From assembly GCA_963740525.1 (NCBI GenBank), contig CAVUEG010000006.1, positions 1,491,859 to 1,555,858 of the forward strand: a stretch of 64,000 nt of DNA, written 5' to 3'. Of the stretch, positions 27,140 to 35,800 are shown one piece after another. The stretch is from CAVUEG01 sp963740525 (GTDB lineage: Bacteria; Actinomycetota; Actinomycetes; Propionibacteriales; Nocardioidaceae). Position 1 is the first letter of the stretch, and each line of letters opens with the position of its first letter. Under the pieces are notes generated by a model. It ran no database searches. It was not told where the DNA came from and saw only the letters and a program-made list of their open reading frames with translations. The position numbers were made by a program, and so were the translations under genes.

Positions 27140-27811
27140 ATGAGCCAGGACGAACCGCGGTTCAGCGCTGACGACCCGCCGATCAGGGTGCTCATCGTGG
27201 ACGACCACGAGGTGCTCAGTGCCAGCCTGGCCCTGGTGCTCGGCAACCAGCCCGGGATCACCACCGTCGGAGTGGCGGGGAACCTGGCCCGCGCAAGGGC
27301 GCTCGTCGCCTCGTCCGCGCCGGACGTGATCCTGCTCGACCACCGGCTTCCCGACGGGGATGGTGTCGCCGCGATCGGTGAGCTCCGTGCCCTCAGGCCG
27401 AGCGTCGCGATCGTGGTGCTGACCGCGAGTGCGGCCGACCATGTCCTGATCAGCGCGATCGAGGCCGGCGCTGCCGGGTTCCTCTCCAAGACCCGCGGTC
27501 TCGGCGAGCTCACGTCTGCCGTGAGGGCCGCCGCGGCAGGGGAGTCGGTCATCTCTCCTGAGCTGCTCATCCGGCTGCTGCCCAAGCTGCGGCGAGGGGG
27601 CACGAGCACCAAGGAACTGACCGAGCGCGAGCGTGAGGTGCTCAACCTCTTGGCCGACGGACTCTCCAACGCCAACATCGCCGAGCGGCTCACGGTCAGC
27701 GTGCACACCGTGCGCAACCACATCGCGAACCTGTCGGCCAAGCTGGGAGCACACTCCAAGCTCGAGGTGCTCTCGATCGCAGTCCGCGACGGGCTGCTCC
27801 CTGACCTTTGA
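27140..27811 (+). CDS. NarL/LuxR family response regulator
   Basis: 223 residues. The receiver has VDDHEVL, DVILLDHRLPDGDG (phospho-Asp), VVLTASA and GFLSKTRG; the C-terminal LuxR helix-turn-helix is LTEREREVLNLLADGLSNANIAERLTVS followed by VHTVRNHIANLSAKLGAH. It is the obvious target of the divergent PAS-GAF kinase. The 20-base operators in front of it and of the downstream EAL-like gene suggest self-control and control of that gene. Confidence 0.92.
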   Translation: MSQDEPRFSADDPPIRVLIVDDHEVLSASLALVLGNQPGITTVGVAGNLARARALVASSAPDVILLDHRLPDGDGVAAIGELRALRPSVAIVVLTASAADHVLISAIEAGAAGFLSKTRGLGELTSAVRAAAAGESVISPELLIRLLPKLRRGGTSTKELTEREREVLNLLADGLSNANIAERLTVSVHTVRNHIANLSAKLGAHSKLEVLSIAVRDGLLPDL

Positions 27812-27821
27812 CCTCTACCCC

Positions 27822-27841
27822 CTAGTAGTCGGGCACTAGAC
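27822..27841. promoter_or_regulatory. NarL-type operator, copy 2
   Basis: ctagtagtcgggcactagac, with CTAGT and ACTAG arms, lies 11 bases after the NarL stop and 107 before the EAL-like start. The half-site GCACTAGAC is identical to that at 27044-27063. Confidence 0.5.
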
Positions 27842-27947
27842 GAGTCGGCCCGGTCGACTCACGCGCCCCGATCGAACCTCCCCGAGACTGGTGGTCACCG
27901 GAAAAGATCCGGCGACTCTTGCGAACGCCACTGGGGACTGCTCTTCG

Positions 27948-28661
27948 ATGACCATCACATCTGCTCAACGACTGCGAAGTACCGACCGGCCGACGACCTC
28001 GGAACCCGGACTGACCTTCCAACCCGTCTTCACTCGGGCGACCATCCAGCCCTGGGCGGTCGCCGTCGAGACGCCGGGTGCCTCTGACGCATGGTCACTG
28101 GGGGCCGCCTGTCTCAAGGTGGCACGGATGCGCGAGAACCTCTCCGGAGGCGAGGCGCTCTCGGCGATCGTCGAGGTGTCGCGACGCCAGGCCACCGATC
28201 CCGGCTACGTCGACGTCGTGGCCGGTGCCCTGGCCGTGACCGGTCTGCCGGCATCGGCGCTCAGGCTCGTCATCAGTGCCCAGCTTCCGGCGGAGCGGCT
28301 GAGGATCGCGCGTTGGGTGATGACCCACGTGAGGGACTTGGGCGTACGTCTCGTGATCGATGACCTCGGGTACGACGCCGATGCGTCCGGACGCCTCGCG
28401 ATGTTCCCCGTCTCCACGATCCGGGTGCATCGGACGCTGTTGGACCGCTCCGGCCACGTCGATGCCGGTCCTTCGGCCATCGTCGAGCTTGCCCACCGTT
28501 CCGGTCTCGACGTCCTGGCGACCGGGGTCAGCAGCCCCGGTCAGCACTCTCGGCTTGCGGCCCTCGGCTGCGACTTCGTCTCGGGCGACTACTACGCGCC
28601 CGCCGTGCCCGGCTACGAGCTGCGCGAGGCACTGACGGCGCGCCACTCGCCGCGCGGCTGA
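27948..28661 (+). CDS. degenerate EAL-domain protein
   Basis: About 237 residues with the whole EAL fold but without its catalytic residues. The segments align as FQPVF, VEVSRRQ (Asn replaced by Glu in the VNVS motif), LRLVISAQL (both Glu of LEITE lost), VIDDLGYD (the DD pair kept), IRVHR (Lys lost) and ATGVSS (both Glu of EGVE lost), then GCDFVSGDYYAP. It cannot be an active c-di-GMP phosphodiesterase and more likely binds a nucleotide or a partner. ATG 27948 follows GGGGA; GTG 27891 would add 19 residues. Confidence 0.8.
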   Translation: MTITSAQRLRSTDRPTTSEPGLTFQPVFTRATIQPWAVAVETPGASDAWSLGAACLKVARMRENLSGGEALSAIVEVSRRQATDPGYVDVVAGALAVTGLPASALRLVISAQLPAERLRIARWVMTHVRDLGVRLVIDDLGYDADASGRLAMFPVSTIRVHRTLLDRSGHVDAGPSAIVELAHRSGLDVLATGVSSPGQHSRLAALGCDFVSGDYYAPAVPGYELREALTARHSPRG

Positions 28662-28673
28662 TTACCCCGAAAC

Positions 28674-28720
28674 CTCCGCCTGGTTCGTGACCAGCCCCCC
28701 GTAGTCCGGGCCAGGCGGAG
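28674..28720. terminator. long inverted repeat, possible terminator
   Basis: CTCCGCCTGG and CCAGGCGGAG form a perfect 10-bp stem with a 27-base loop, 13 bases after the EAL-like stop and 52 before the acyl-CoA dehydrogenase. There is no T-run, as is common in high-GC actinobacteria. It could also be an operator or mRNA element. Confidence 0.45.
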
Positions 28721-28771
28721 CCCCCTACCGCGGCCACGACCGTGGTGGGTGCGGTCTGGGAAGATGCCGAC

Positions 28772-29950
28772 ATGTCTCAGACCCCGTTGGCCCTGTTCAG
28801 CACCGACGACCTGCTCAGCATCGAGGACCGGGCGATCCGTGACACCGTCCGCACCTTCGTGGACAAGGACCTGCGACCCCACCTGGCCGACTGGTACGAG
28901 GACGCGTCCATCCCGGCACGTGAGCTCTCCCTCGAGCTCGGCGGCCGCGGTCTGCTGGGAATGCATCTGAGCGGGTACGGCTGCGCCGGCACCTCGGCCA
29001 CGGCGTACGGCCTCGCCTGCATGGAGCTCGAGGCGGCCGACTCCGGCGTGCGCTCGCTCGTGTCGGTCCAGGGGTCGTTGGCGATGTTCGCGATCTGGGC
29101 GCACGGGTCCGACGAGCAGAAGGACGAATGGCTGCCCCGCATGGCGACGGGCGAGGCCATCGGGTGCTTCGGCCTGACCGAGCCGGACTTCGGCTCGAAC
29201 CCGGGGGGCATGCGCACCCGGGCCCGGCGGGACGGGTCCGACTGGGTGGTCGACGGGACCAAGATGTGGATCACGAACGGATCGGTCGCGGACGTCGCGG
29301 TGGTGTGGGCGCGCACGGACGAGAGCGACGGACACACGGTGCGTGGCTTCGTGGTGCCCACGGACACGGCCGGCTTCTCGGCACCCGAGATCAAGCGGAA
29401 GATGTCGCTGAGGGCGTCGGTCACCAGCGAGCTGGTGCTCGACGGGGTCCGCCTTCCCGAGTCGGCCATGTTGCCCGGCGCGCGCGGACTGTCGGGGCCG
29501 TTGTCCTGCCTGAGCGAGGCCAGGTTCGGCATCATCTTCGGCGCACTCGGGGCGGCACGCGACTGTCTGGAAGCCACCCTGTCGTACGCCGCCGACCGCC
29601 AGATCTTCGACCGGCCCCTCTCGTCGTTCCAGCTGACCCAGGCCAAGCTCGCGGACATGACGCTGGAGCTCGGCAAGGGGATGCTCCTGGCGCTGCACCT
29701 GGGACGGCTGAAGGACGAGGGCACGATCAGCAACGAGCAGGTCAGTCTCGGCAAGCTGAACAGCACCCGCGAGGCGATTGCCATCGCCCGGGAGTGCCGC
29801 ACCATCCTGGGGGCGGCGGGCATCACCCTCGAGCACCCGGTGATGCGGCACGCCAACAACCTCGAGTCGGTGCTCACCTACGAGGGCACCTCCGAGGTGC
29901 ACCAGCTCGTCATCGGGCAGGCGTTGACGGGGCAGAGTGCCTTCCGCTGA
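28772..29950 (+). CDS. acyl-CoA dehydrogenase, glutaryl-CoA dehydrogenase-like
   Basis: 392 residues. CFGLTEPDFGSNPGGM and WITNGSVADVAVVWAR are FAD/substrate-binding signatures, and TYEGTSEVHQLVIGQALTG near the end carries the catalytic Glu, in the position used by glutaryl-CoA dehydrogenases. It would oxidise and decarboxylate glutaryl-CoA to crotonyl-CoA in lysine or tryptophan breakdown. The second ATG is used as start, matching the family's N terminus. It ends directly against the convergent pmt gene. Confidence 0.88.
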   Translation: MSQTPLALFSTDDLLSIEDRAIRDTVRTFVDKDLRPHLADWYEDASIPARELSLELGGRGLLGMHLSGYGCAGTSATAYGLACMELEAADSGVRSLVSVQGSLAMFAIWAHGSDEQKDEWLPRMATGEAIGCFGLTEPDFGSNPGGMRTRARRDGSDWVVDGTKMWITNGSVADVAVVWARTDESDGHTVRGFVVPTDTAGFSAPEIKRKMSLRASVTSELVLDGVRLPESAMLPGARGLSGPLSCLSEARFGIIFGALGAARDCLEATLSYAADRQIFDRPLSSFQLTQAKLADMTLELGKGMLLALHLGRLKDEGTISNEQVSLGKLNSTREAIAIARECRTILGAAGITLEHPVMRHANNLESVLTYEGTSEVHQLVIGQALTGQSAFR

Positions 29951-31609
29951 TCAGATCCACTGGCGGAACCAGATCCGCTGGAGCCACTGGCCGTTGCTGA
30001 TCAGCTGGTCGGTCCAGATCGGCCAGAACCAGGCGAAGGCGACCAGCACGACCACGACGAACGAACCGGCGGCGATCGCGCCCCACCGCCGGCGTTCGTA
30101 CGAAGCATTGGCCGGGCCGAGGATCTGCCCCAGCAGCAGAGTCAGCGACAGAACCAGGAACGGCAGGATCGCGATCGCGTAGTACGAGAAGATCGGCCGG
30201 TCGTCGTAGCGCACCCACGGCAGCCAGGTGGACAGGACGCCGACAACGACCAGCCCATGTCGCCAGTCACGCCTGGCGATCCAGCCGTAGAGCGAGTAAA
30301 GGACGGCAAGCGTTCCGCCCCACCACACCGCGGGGTTGCCCAGCAGCAGGACCTGACGCAGGCAGGTGCTGCCCACGGCCGTGCATCCCTGCGTCCCGGG
30401 CTTGATGTCGAGCTGCGCGTCGACGCCGACCGGACGGTTCATGATCAGCCAGCCCAGCGGGTTCGACTGGTAGGTGTGGGTCGAGTCGTTGAGGAACCTG
30501 GTGTGGAACACGTACACGTCGTGGTGGTAGTGCCACAGCGACCGCAGCGACTGCCACAGCTCGGGGAAGAACCCGTTCGCATCGTGCTCGAGGTAGGAGC
30601 CCCAGTAGGGGCCGTACTGCGTGTCCGACAGAGACTTCTCGTACTCGCCCGCGTGCAGGAGCCAGCCGGTCCAGGTCGCGACGTACACCACCAGGGCCAC
30701 GAGGACGAGGGAGAGGAACGCGGGCAGCGCGTCGGCCAGGGCGGACTTCCACCAGGCTCCTCGTACGCCGAACGACCGCCTCGCGCCGGTGTCCCACGCC
30801 CAGACCAGCAGGCCGAGGGCCGCGAGCGGAAACACCGCGTTCCACTTGGTGCCCAGGGCAAGCCCGAAGCAGACACCGGCGGCGAGTCGCCAGGGCCGCA
30901 ACAGCAGGGGGCGGACGGGTCCCCAGTCGCCGCTGTGCAGCAGCGTCCCGCTGGGAACCAGTCGGGCCAGCCGCTCGCGTCCCCAGTCCCGGTCGGCGAC
31001 CAGGCACGCGACGGCGCAGAGCAGGAAGAACGCCAAGAAGATGTCCAGCAGAGCCAGCCGCGAGAGGACCAGCTGCATGCCGTCCAGGCACAGCAGGAGC
31101 CCGGCCACCACTCCGAGCAGGGTGGACCCGGTGAGGCGTCGGGCCAGGCGCACCATCACGAGCACCATCAGCGAGCCCACGATCGCGCTCGCGAACCGCC
31201 ACCCGAAGGAGTTCATGCCGAACATGCCTTCGCCGAGCGCGATCAGCCACTTGCCCACCTCGGGGTGCACGATCATGCTCGGCCCGTCGCCGAAGATGCC
31301 GGTGAGGTGGCCGTTGAGGATCTTGTCGTTCGCGTCGCTGGAGTAGTTGAGGACGTAGCCGTGCTTGAGCAGGGAGTAGGCGTCCTTGGCGTAGTAGGTC
31401 TCGTCGAAGAGGAACGCGTTCGGCGACCGCAGGTGCCAAAGCCTCAGGAAGAGGGCCAGCACCGTCACCCAGACCGTGGCCGCCCAGCCGGAGAACGCGT
31501 CGAGCCCGTGCAGCAGCGAGGCGGTGCGACGACGCGCACTCGGCACGAGGCGACCGTCGGCGGTCCGTGACAGGCCGGTGGTACGCCGAGGCGGGTACGT
31601 GGTCGTCAC
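29951..31609 (-). CDS. pmt: polyprenyl-phosphate-mannose protein mannosyltransferase
   Basis: 552 residues with about ten membrane helices. FLFDETYYAKDAYSL carries the catalytic DE pair, and HPEVGKW and GWRFASAIVGS are typical of bacterial Pmt. It transfers mannose from a lipid carrier to exported proteins during Sec translocation. It is divergent from rsmI, the arrangement seen for Rv1002c and Rv1003. Confidence 0.92.
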   Translation of the reverse strand: MTTTYPPRRTTGLSRTADGRLVPSARRRTASLLHGLDAFSGWAATVWVTVLALFLRLWHLRSPNAFLFDETYYAKDAYSLLKHGYVLNYSSDANDKILNGHLTGIFGDGPSMIVHPEVGKWLIALGEGMFGMNSFGWRFASAIVGSLMVLVMVRLARRLTGSTLLGVVAGLLLCLDGMQLVLSRLALLDIFLAFFLLCAVACLVADRDWGRERLARLVPSGTLLHSGDWGPVRPLLLRPWRLAAGVCFGLALGTKWNAVFPLAALGLLVWAWDTGARRSFGVRGAWWKSALADALPAFLSLVLVALVVYVATWTGWLLHAGEYEKSLSDTQYGPYWGSYLEHDANGFFPELWQSLRSLWHYHHDVYVFHTRFLNDSTHTYQSNPLGWLIMNRPVGVDAQLDIKPGTQGCTAVGSTCLRQVLLLGNPAVWWGGTLAVLYSLYGWIARRDWRHGLVVVGVLSTWLPWVRYDDRPIFSYYAIAILPFLVLSLTLLLGQILGPANASYERRRWGAIAAGSFVVVVLVAFAWFWPIWTDQLISNGQWLQRIWFRQWI

Positions 31610-31668
31610 GAGGGAACTCTAGTGTCGCCACCCCAAGGGGTGCGGCTCCCTGCTGACAGGATGGGGGC

Positions 31669-32526
31669 GTGCCTCAAGACGACCTCACCGCCGCGAACGG
31701 CGTCCTCGTGCTGGCCGGGACACCCATCGGCCGGGTCGCCGATGCCTCACCCCGGCTGGTCGAAGAGCTGACCCGCGCCGACGTGATCGCGGCCGAGGAC
31801 ACCCGTCGGCTCCGGCGGCTGACGAGCGAGCTCGGCGTCGAGCCGACCGGTCGCGTGGTCAGCTACTTCGAGGGCAACGAGCAGGCCCGTACCCCGCAGC
31901 TGGTCGAGGCACTGGCAGCCGGACAGCGTGTGCTTCTGGTGACCGACGCGGGGATGCCGAGCGTCTCCGACCCGGGCTACCGGCTGGTGGCGGCTGCGGT
32001 GGAGCGCGACATCCACGTGACGTCGGTGCCCGGGCCGTCCGCGGTGCTCACGGCCTTGGCGGTGTCGGGCCTCCCTGTCGACCGGTTCTGCTTCGAGGGC
32101 TTCCTGCCACGCAAGCCGGGGGAGCGGGCCCGTCGGCTCGGGGCGCTGCGCCCCGAGCAGCGCACGATGGTGTTCTTCGAGGCGCCGCACCGCACCGAGT
32201 CAGCGCTCTCCGCGTTGGCCGAGGCGTTCGGCCCCGACCGCCGGGGGGCGGTGTGCCGCGAGCTCACCAAGACCCATGAAGAGGTACGCCGCGGGACGTT
32301 GGCCGACCTGGTGAGCTGGGCAGCCGCGGGTGTGCGGGGCGAGGTGACCCTGGTCGTCGAGGGTGCCGGAGCGGGCGGCGACGTGGCAGACGATCCGGAC
32401 AGCCTGGCTGCGGCGGTGGCAGAAGAGGAGCAGATGGGCGCCTCCCGCAAGGAGGCGATCCTCGACGTCGCGCGGCGGGCCGGCGTACCCAAACGGGTCG
32501 TCTACGACGCGGTGCACAAGCCATGA
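31669..32526 (+). CDS. rsmI: 16S rRNA (cytidine-1402-2'-O)-methyltransferase RsmI
   Basis: 285 residues from GTG. GVLVLAGTPIGRVADAS, AAEDTRRLRRL, LVTDAGMPSVSDPGYRLV, PGPSAVLTALAVSGLP and FFEAPHRT are RsmI/tetrapyrrole-methylase-fold motifs. It 2'-O-methylates C1402 of 16S rRNA using SAM. Its stop overlaps the tatD start by four bases. Confidence 0.95.
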   Translation: MPQDDLTAANGVLVLAGTPIGRVADASPRLVEELTRADVIAAEDTRRLRRLTSELGVEPTGRVVSYFEGNEQARTPQLVEALAAGQRVLLVTDAGMPSVSDPGYRLVAAAVERDIHVTSVPGPSAVLTALAVSGLPVDRFCFEGFLPRKPGERARRLGALRPEQRTMVFFEAPHRTESALSALAEAFGPDRRGAVCRELTKTHEEVRRGTLADLVSWAAAGVRGEVTLVVEGAGAGGDVADDPDSLAAAVAEEEQMGASRKEAILDVARRAGVPKRVVYDAVHKP

Positions 32527-33395
32527 CCGGCCAGAGCAACCCCGGCAGCAGGCCACCGGTCCCGGAGCCGCTGCCTCACCCCGTGGTCGACAACCACTGC
32601 CACCTCGACATCGCTCCCGGCCCCGACGGATCGTCGTGGCTGCCGACGGAGGAGGCACTCAGTCTGGCCGCGGCGGTGGGCGTCCCGCGCATCGTCCAGA
32701 TCGGCTGCGACCTTCGCGGGGCCCGGTGGGCCGTCCAGCAGGCAGCCCGCCACGAGATGGTCGTGGCGGGCGTCGCGCTGCACCCGAACGAGGCACCCCG
32801 GCTGGGAGCGGACCTCGACGCGGCCCTGGCCGAGATCGAGCGGCTCGCCTCCAGCAGCCCCCGGGTCCGCGCCGTGGGGGAGACCGGTCTGGACCACTTC
32901 CGCACCGGCGAGGAGGGCTTCACGGTGCAGCGGGAGTCCTTCCGCTGGCACATCGACCTGGCCAAGCGGCTGGACAAGACCCTGGTCATCCACGACCGCG
33001 ACGCCCACGCCGAGGTGCTCGCGATCATCGACGAGGTCGGTCCTCCCGACCGCTGGGTGATGCACTGCTTCTCGGGGGACGCGGACTTCGCCCGCGCCTG
33101 CCTGGAGCGGGGCGCCTATCTCTCCTTCGCGGGGACGGTCACCTTCAAGAACGCCCAGCCGCTGCGGGATGCCTTGCAGGTCACCCCGCGGGACCGGGTG
33201 CTCGTGGAGACCGACGCGCCGTACCTGACCCCGACGCCGTACCGAGGGCGACCGAACGCGTCGTACCTGGTGCCGGTCACCGTGCGCGCCCTGGCCCAGA
33301 TCCGCGGGGAGGACCTCGAGGAGCTCTGCCGGGCCGTCGAGGCCAACACCTTCGCGGCCTTCGGCGGACCCTGGGGGACGGCCGGAGACGCGTGA
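32523..33395 (+). CDS. tatD: TatD family metal-dependent hydrolase
   Basis: 290 residues. The metal ligands are visible: DNHCHLD, GETGLDHF, VIHDRDAH, HCFSG and ETDAPYL. TatD enzymes act as DNases (3'-5' exonuclease) in DNA repair or quality control. It is coupled to rsmI and precedes rpfB across a 361-base leader, the conserved order of Rv1003-Rv1009. Confidence 0.93.
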   Translation: MTGQSNPGSRPPVPEPLPHPVVDNHCHLDIAPGPDGSSWLPTEEALSLAAAVGVPRIVQIGCDLRGARWAVQQAARHEMVVAGVALHPNEAPRLGADLDAALAEIERLASSSPRVRAVGETGLDHFRTGEEGFTVQRESFRWHIDLAKRLDKTLVIHDRDAHAEVLAIIDEVGPPDRWVMHCFSGDADFARACLERGAYLSFAGTVTFKNAQPLRDALQVTPRDRVLVETDAPYLTPTPYRGRPNASYLVPVTVRALAQIRGEDLEELCRAVEANTFAAFGGPWGTAGDA

Positions 33396-33756
33396 GAGAA
33401 CGGGGAGATGACCCGAAATGACCAGGCGCGGGGGTCCAAGGTCCGTGATCTGACCCACCCGGCCACGCTCAGCGGGGGGTCGAAACGGGCCAGAAGTCCC
33501 GCTCCGGTTTGGCACAGGTCCCACCCACCGTTATCGTCTTGTGACTGTTGGCCGGGAACGGGATGTTCCGACCAGCGACCCAGGGGGCCCGTCAGGGAGT
33601 GAGAGCAGAAGTCCATCACAGCGCCGGCTAAAACCCCGGCCAGGACCTCAGGCGAACACCCACCGCGCGGGCCTTCGTGCTGACAGGGCGCCGATCGTGC
33701 CCCGGGAGCAGGTGGCTGGTTGCCCGTGGCCCGGGGAGCACTTTCCCTGGAGAATC
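33396..33756 (+). promoter_or_regulatory. long upstream/leader region of rpfB
   Basis: This 361-base stretch holds no gene. It includes CCCGAAATGACC (33412-33423), GGTCCAAGGTCC (33439-33450) and a perfect CCCCGGG/CCCGGGG hairpin (33700-33736) 20 bases before the start. In M. tuberculosis the rpfB leader controls expression through a terminator-like RNA, and c-di-AMP riboswitches precede rpf genes in Streptomyces. I could not match the ydaO riboswitch core here. Confidence 0.5.
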
Positions 33757-34884
33757 GTGCGGTTCAAGCTCACAAGGCTGTCCATGTCCAAGAAGACCCT
33801 CGCTGCGCTCGTCGCGGCGGTTGTCGTGGCTCTGGTCGGCACCACCGTCGGATACGCGGCCATGGCCAAGACAGTGACCCTGTCGGTCGACGGCACCGCG
33901 ACCCAGGTCGACACCCTGGGTGACACCGTGGGCGAGGTGCTCGACAGCCAGGACATCCAGGTCGGACCTCACGACATCGTCGCGCCAGGTCTCGACACCC
34001 CCGTCACGGAGAACTCTCGGATCGCGGTGCGCTACGGGCGCCCGCTCGAGCTGAGCATCGACGGGAAGAAGGAGACCCACTGGGTCACCGCGACTGACGT
34101 CGCCTCGGCACTCGAGCAGCTCGGCGTCCGCTACGACGGCTCCGCCCTGAGCGCCAGCCGCAGCTCGTTCATCGGCCGTCAAGGCCTCTCGCTGGAGATC
34201 ACCACCCCCAAGCAGCTGACCGTCAAGGTCGGCGCCAAGAAGGCCCGTTCGCAGAGCGTCCCGGCCGGCACGGTCCGTGACCTGCTCGACCAGCTCGGCG
34301 TGAAGTTCGACAAGAACGACGAGGTCAAGCCGCGACTCGGTCACGTGCTCGAGGACGGCGACAAGGTCGTCGTGACCAAGGTCCGCGTGGTGAAGAAGCG
34401 CGTCCGCAACGAGGCCGTCTCCTACCAGACCGTGCGTCGCAACGACTCCAGCCTGATGGCCGGGGAGACCCGCACCGTCAGGGCTGGACGCGACGGTGTC
34501 CGCGACGTCACCTACAAGCTGCGCTACGAGAACGGCCGTCTGATCATCCGCAAGGTCGTTCGCGCGACCGTGCTGGAGAGCCCGTTGGCCGCGATCCTGC
34601 GGATCGGCACCAAGCAGCCCGTGGCGAACTTCGCCGGCGGCAACTCCGTGTGGGACCAGCTGGCCCAGTGCGAGTCCGGCGGCAACTGGGCGATCAACAC
34701 CGGCAACGGTTACTACGGCGGCCTCCAGTTCAACCTCGGCACCTGGCAGTCGTACGGCGGCTCGGGCTACCCGAACGAGAACAGCCGTGAGGAGCAGATC
34801 CGGATCGCCACCAAGGTCCGCGACGCCAACGGCGGCTACGGCGCCTGGCCGGGCTGTGCGGCCTCGCTCGGTCTCCCGACCTGA
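33757..34884 (+). CDS. rpfB: resuscitation-promoting factor RpfB
   Basis: 375 residues from GTG 33757, with GGAG four bases before it; ATG 33784 is the alternative. A signal/anchor helix is followed by three ubiquitin-like DUF348 domains, a G5 domain (about residues 215-290; RNEAVSYQTV, GVRDVTYKLRYENG) and a C-terminal Rpf lysozyme-like domain (VWDQLAQCESGGNWAINTGN) with the catalytic Glu. Rpf enzymes cleave peptidoglycan to restart growth. The long leader suggests RNA-level control. Confidence 0.95.
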   Translation: MRFKLTRLSMSKKTLAALVAAVVVALVGTTVGYAAMAKTVTLSVDGTATQVDTLGDTVGEVLDSQDIQVGPHDIVAPGLDTPVTENSRIAVRYGRPLELSIDGKKETHWVTATDVASALEQLGVRYDGSALSASRSSFIGRQGLSLEITTPKQLTVKVGAKKARSQSVPAGTVRDLLDQLGVKFDKNDEVKPRLGHVLEDGDKVVVTKVRVVKKRVRNEAVSYQTVRRNDSSLMAGETRTVRAGRDGVRDVTYKLRYENGRLIIRKVVRATVLESPLAAILRIGTKQPVANFAGGNSVWDQLAQCESGGNWAINTGNGYYGGLQFNLGTWQSYGGSGYPNENSREEQIRIATKVRDANGGYGAWPGCAASLGLPT

Positions 34885-34918
34885 TCACCCACTGATCACA
34901 CCCTTTACGCTCGGGTCC

Positions 34919-35800
34919 ATGCCGGACCAGAGCGCGCACGCAGCGTCCGCCGGACCGAGGCTTCTCGGTCCGGCGGAAGTGCGTTCGCTGGCCGAGGCAC
35001 TCGGCATGCGGCCCACCAAGCAGCGGGGCCAGAACTTCGTCATCGACCCCAACACGGTGCGGCGGATCGTGCGCGTCTCCGGCATCGAGGCCGACGACGT
35101 GGTGGTGGAGATCGGGCCCGGCCTGGGTTCGCTGACCCTGGCCCTCCTCGGGGTCGCCAGCCGAGTCGTGGCGGTCGAGATCGACCCCGTCCTCGCCGCC
35201 GCACTGCCGGCGACGATCGCGGCGTACGCACCCGACCACGCCGACCGGTTCGAGATGGTCGAGGCCGACGCGCTGCGGGTCACCGAGCTCCCCGGCCCCG
35301 CACCCACGGCGTTGGTCGCCAACCTGCCCTACAACGTGAGCGTGCCGGTCCTGCTGCACATGCTGTCGCTGCTGCCGTCGCTCGAGCACGGACTGGTGAT
35401 GGTGCAGGCCGAGGTGGCCGACCGGCTGGCCGCGCCGCCCGGCTCCCGCACGTACGGAATCCCCTCGGTGAAGGCCGCCTGGTACGCCGAGGTCAAGCGC
35501 GCCGGCTCCGTCGGTCGGAACGTGTTCTGGCCGGCCCCCAACGTCGACTCCGGGCTGGTCGCCTGGAAGCGACGGGACCCACCCCGCACGAGTGCCTCGC
35601 GAGAAGAGGTCTTCCGTGTCGTCGACGCTGCCTTCGCCCACCGGCGCAAGGCGCTCCGTGCCGGCCTCAGCGGGATCGCCGGGTCGGCCGCCGGGGCAGA
35701 GGCCGCCCTCGAACGCGCTGGGATCGACCCGCTGACCCGAGGCGAGCAGCTTGCGGTCACCGACTTCGCCAGGATCGCCGAGGGGCTCGCTGATGGGTGA
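34919..35800 (+). CDS. ksgA: 16S rRNA dimethyladenosine transferase KsgA
   Basis: 293 residues. QRGQNFVIDPNTVRRIV, VVEIGPGLGSLTLAL (SAM site), ALVANLPYNVSVP (catalytic NLPY), and FWPAPNVDSGLV are KsgA hallmarks. It dimethylates A1518 and A1519 of 16S rRNA. ATG 34919 is the start, 34 bases after rpfB; it overlaps ispE by eight bases. Confidence 0.95.
   Translation: MPDQSAHAASAGPRLLGPAEVRSLAEALGMRPTKQRGQNFVIDPNTVRRIVRVSGIEADDVVVEIGPGLGSLTLALLGVASRVVAVEIDPVLAAALPATIAAYAPDHADRFEMVEADALRVTELPGPAPTALVANLPYNVSVPVLLHMLSLLPSLEHGLVMVQAEVADRLAAPPGSRTYGIPSVKAAWYAEVKRAGSVGRNVFWPAPNVDSGLVAWKRRDPPRTSASREEVFRVVDAAFAHRRKALRAGLSGIAGSAAGAEAALERAGIDPLTRGEQLAVTDFARIAEGLADG

Noticed and set aside
33396..33756. 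c-di-AMP (ydaO) riboswitch ahead of rpfB
   Set aside because: Expected from Streptomyces rpf genes, but I could not find the conserved core segments; a covariance search would decide.
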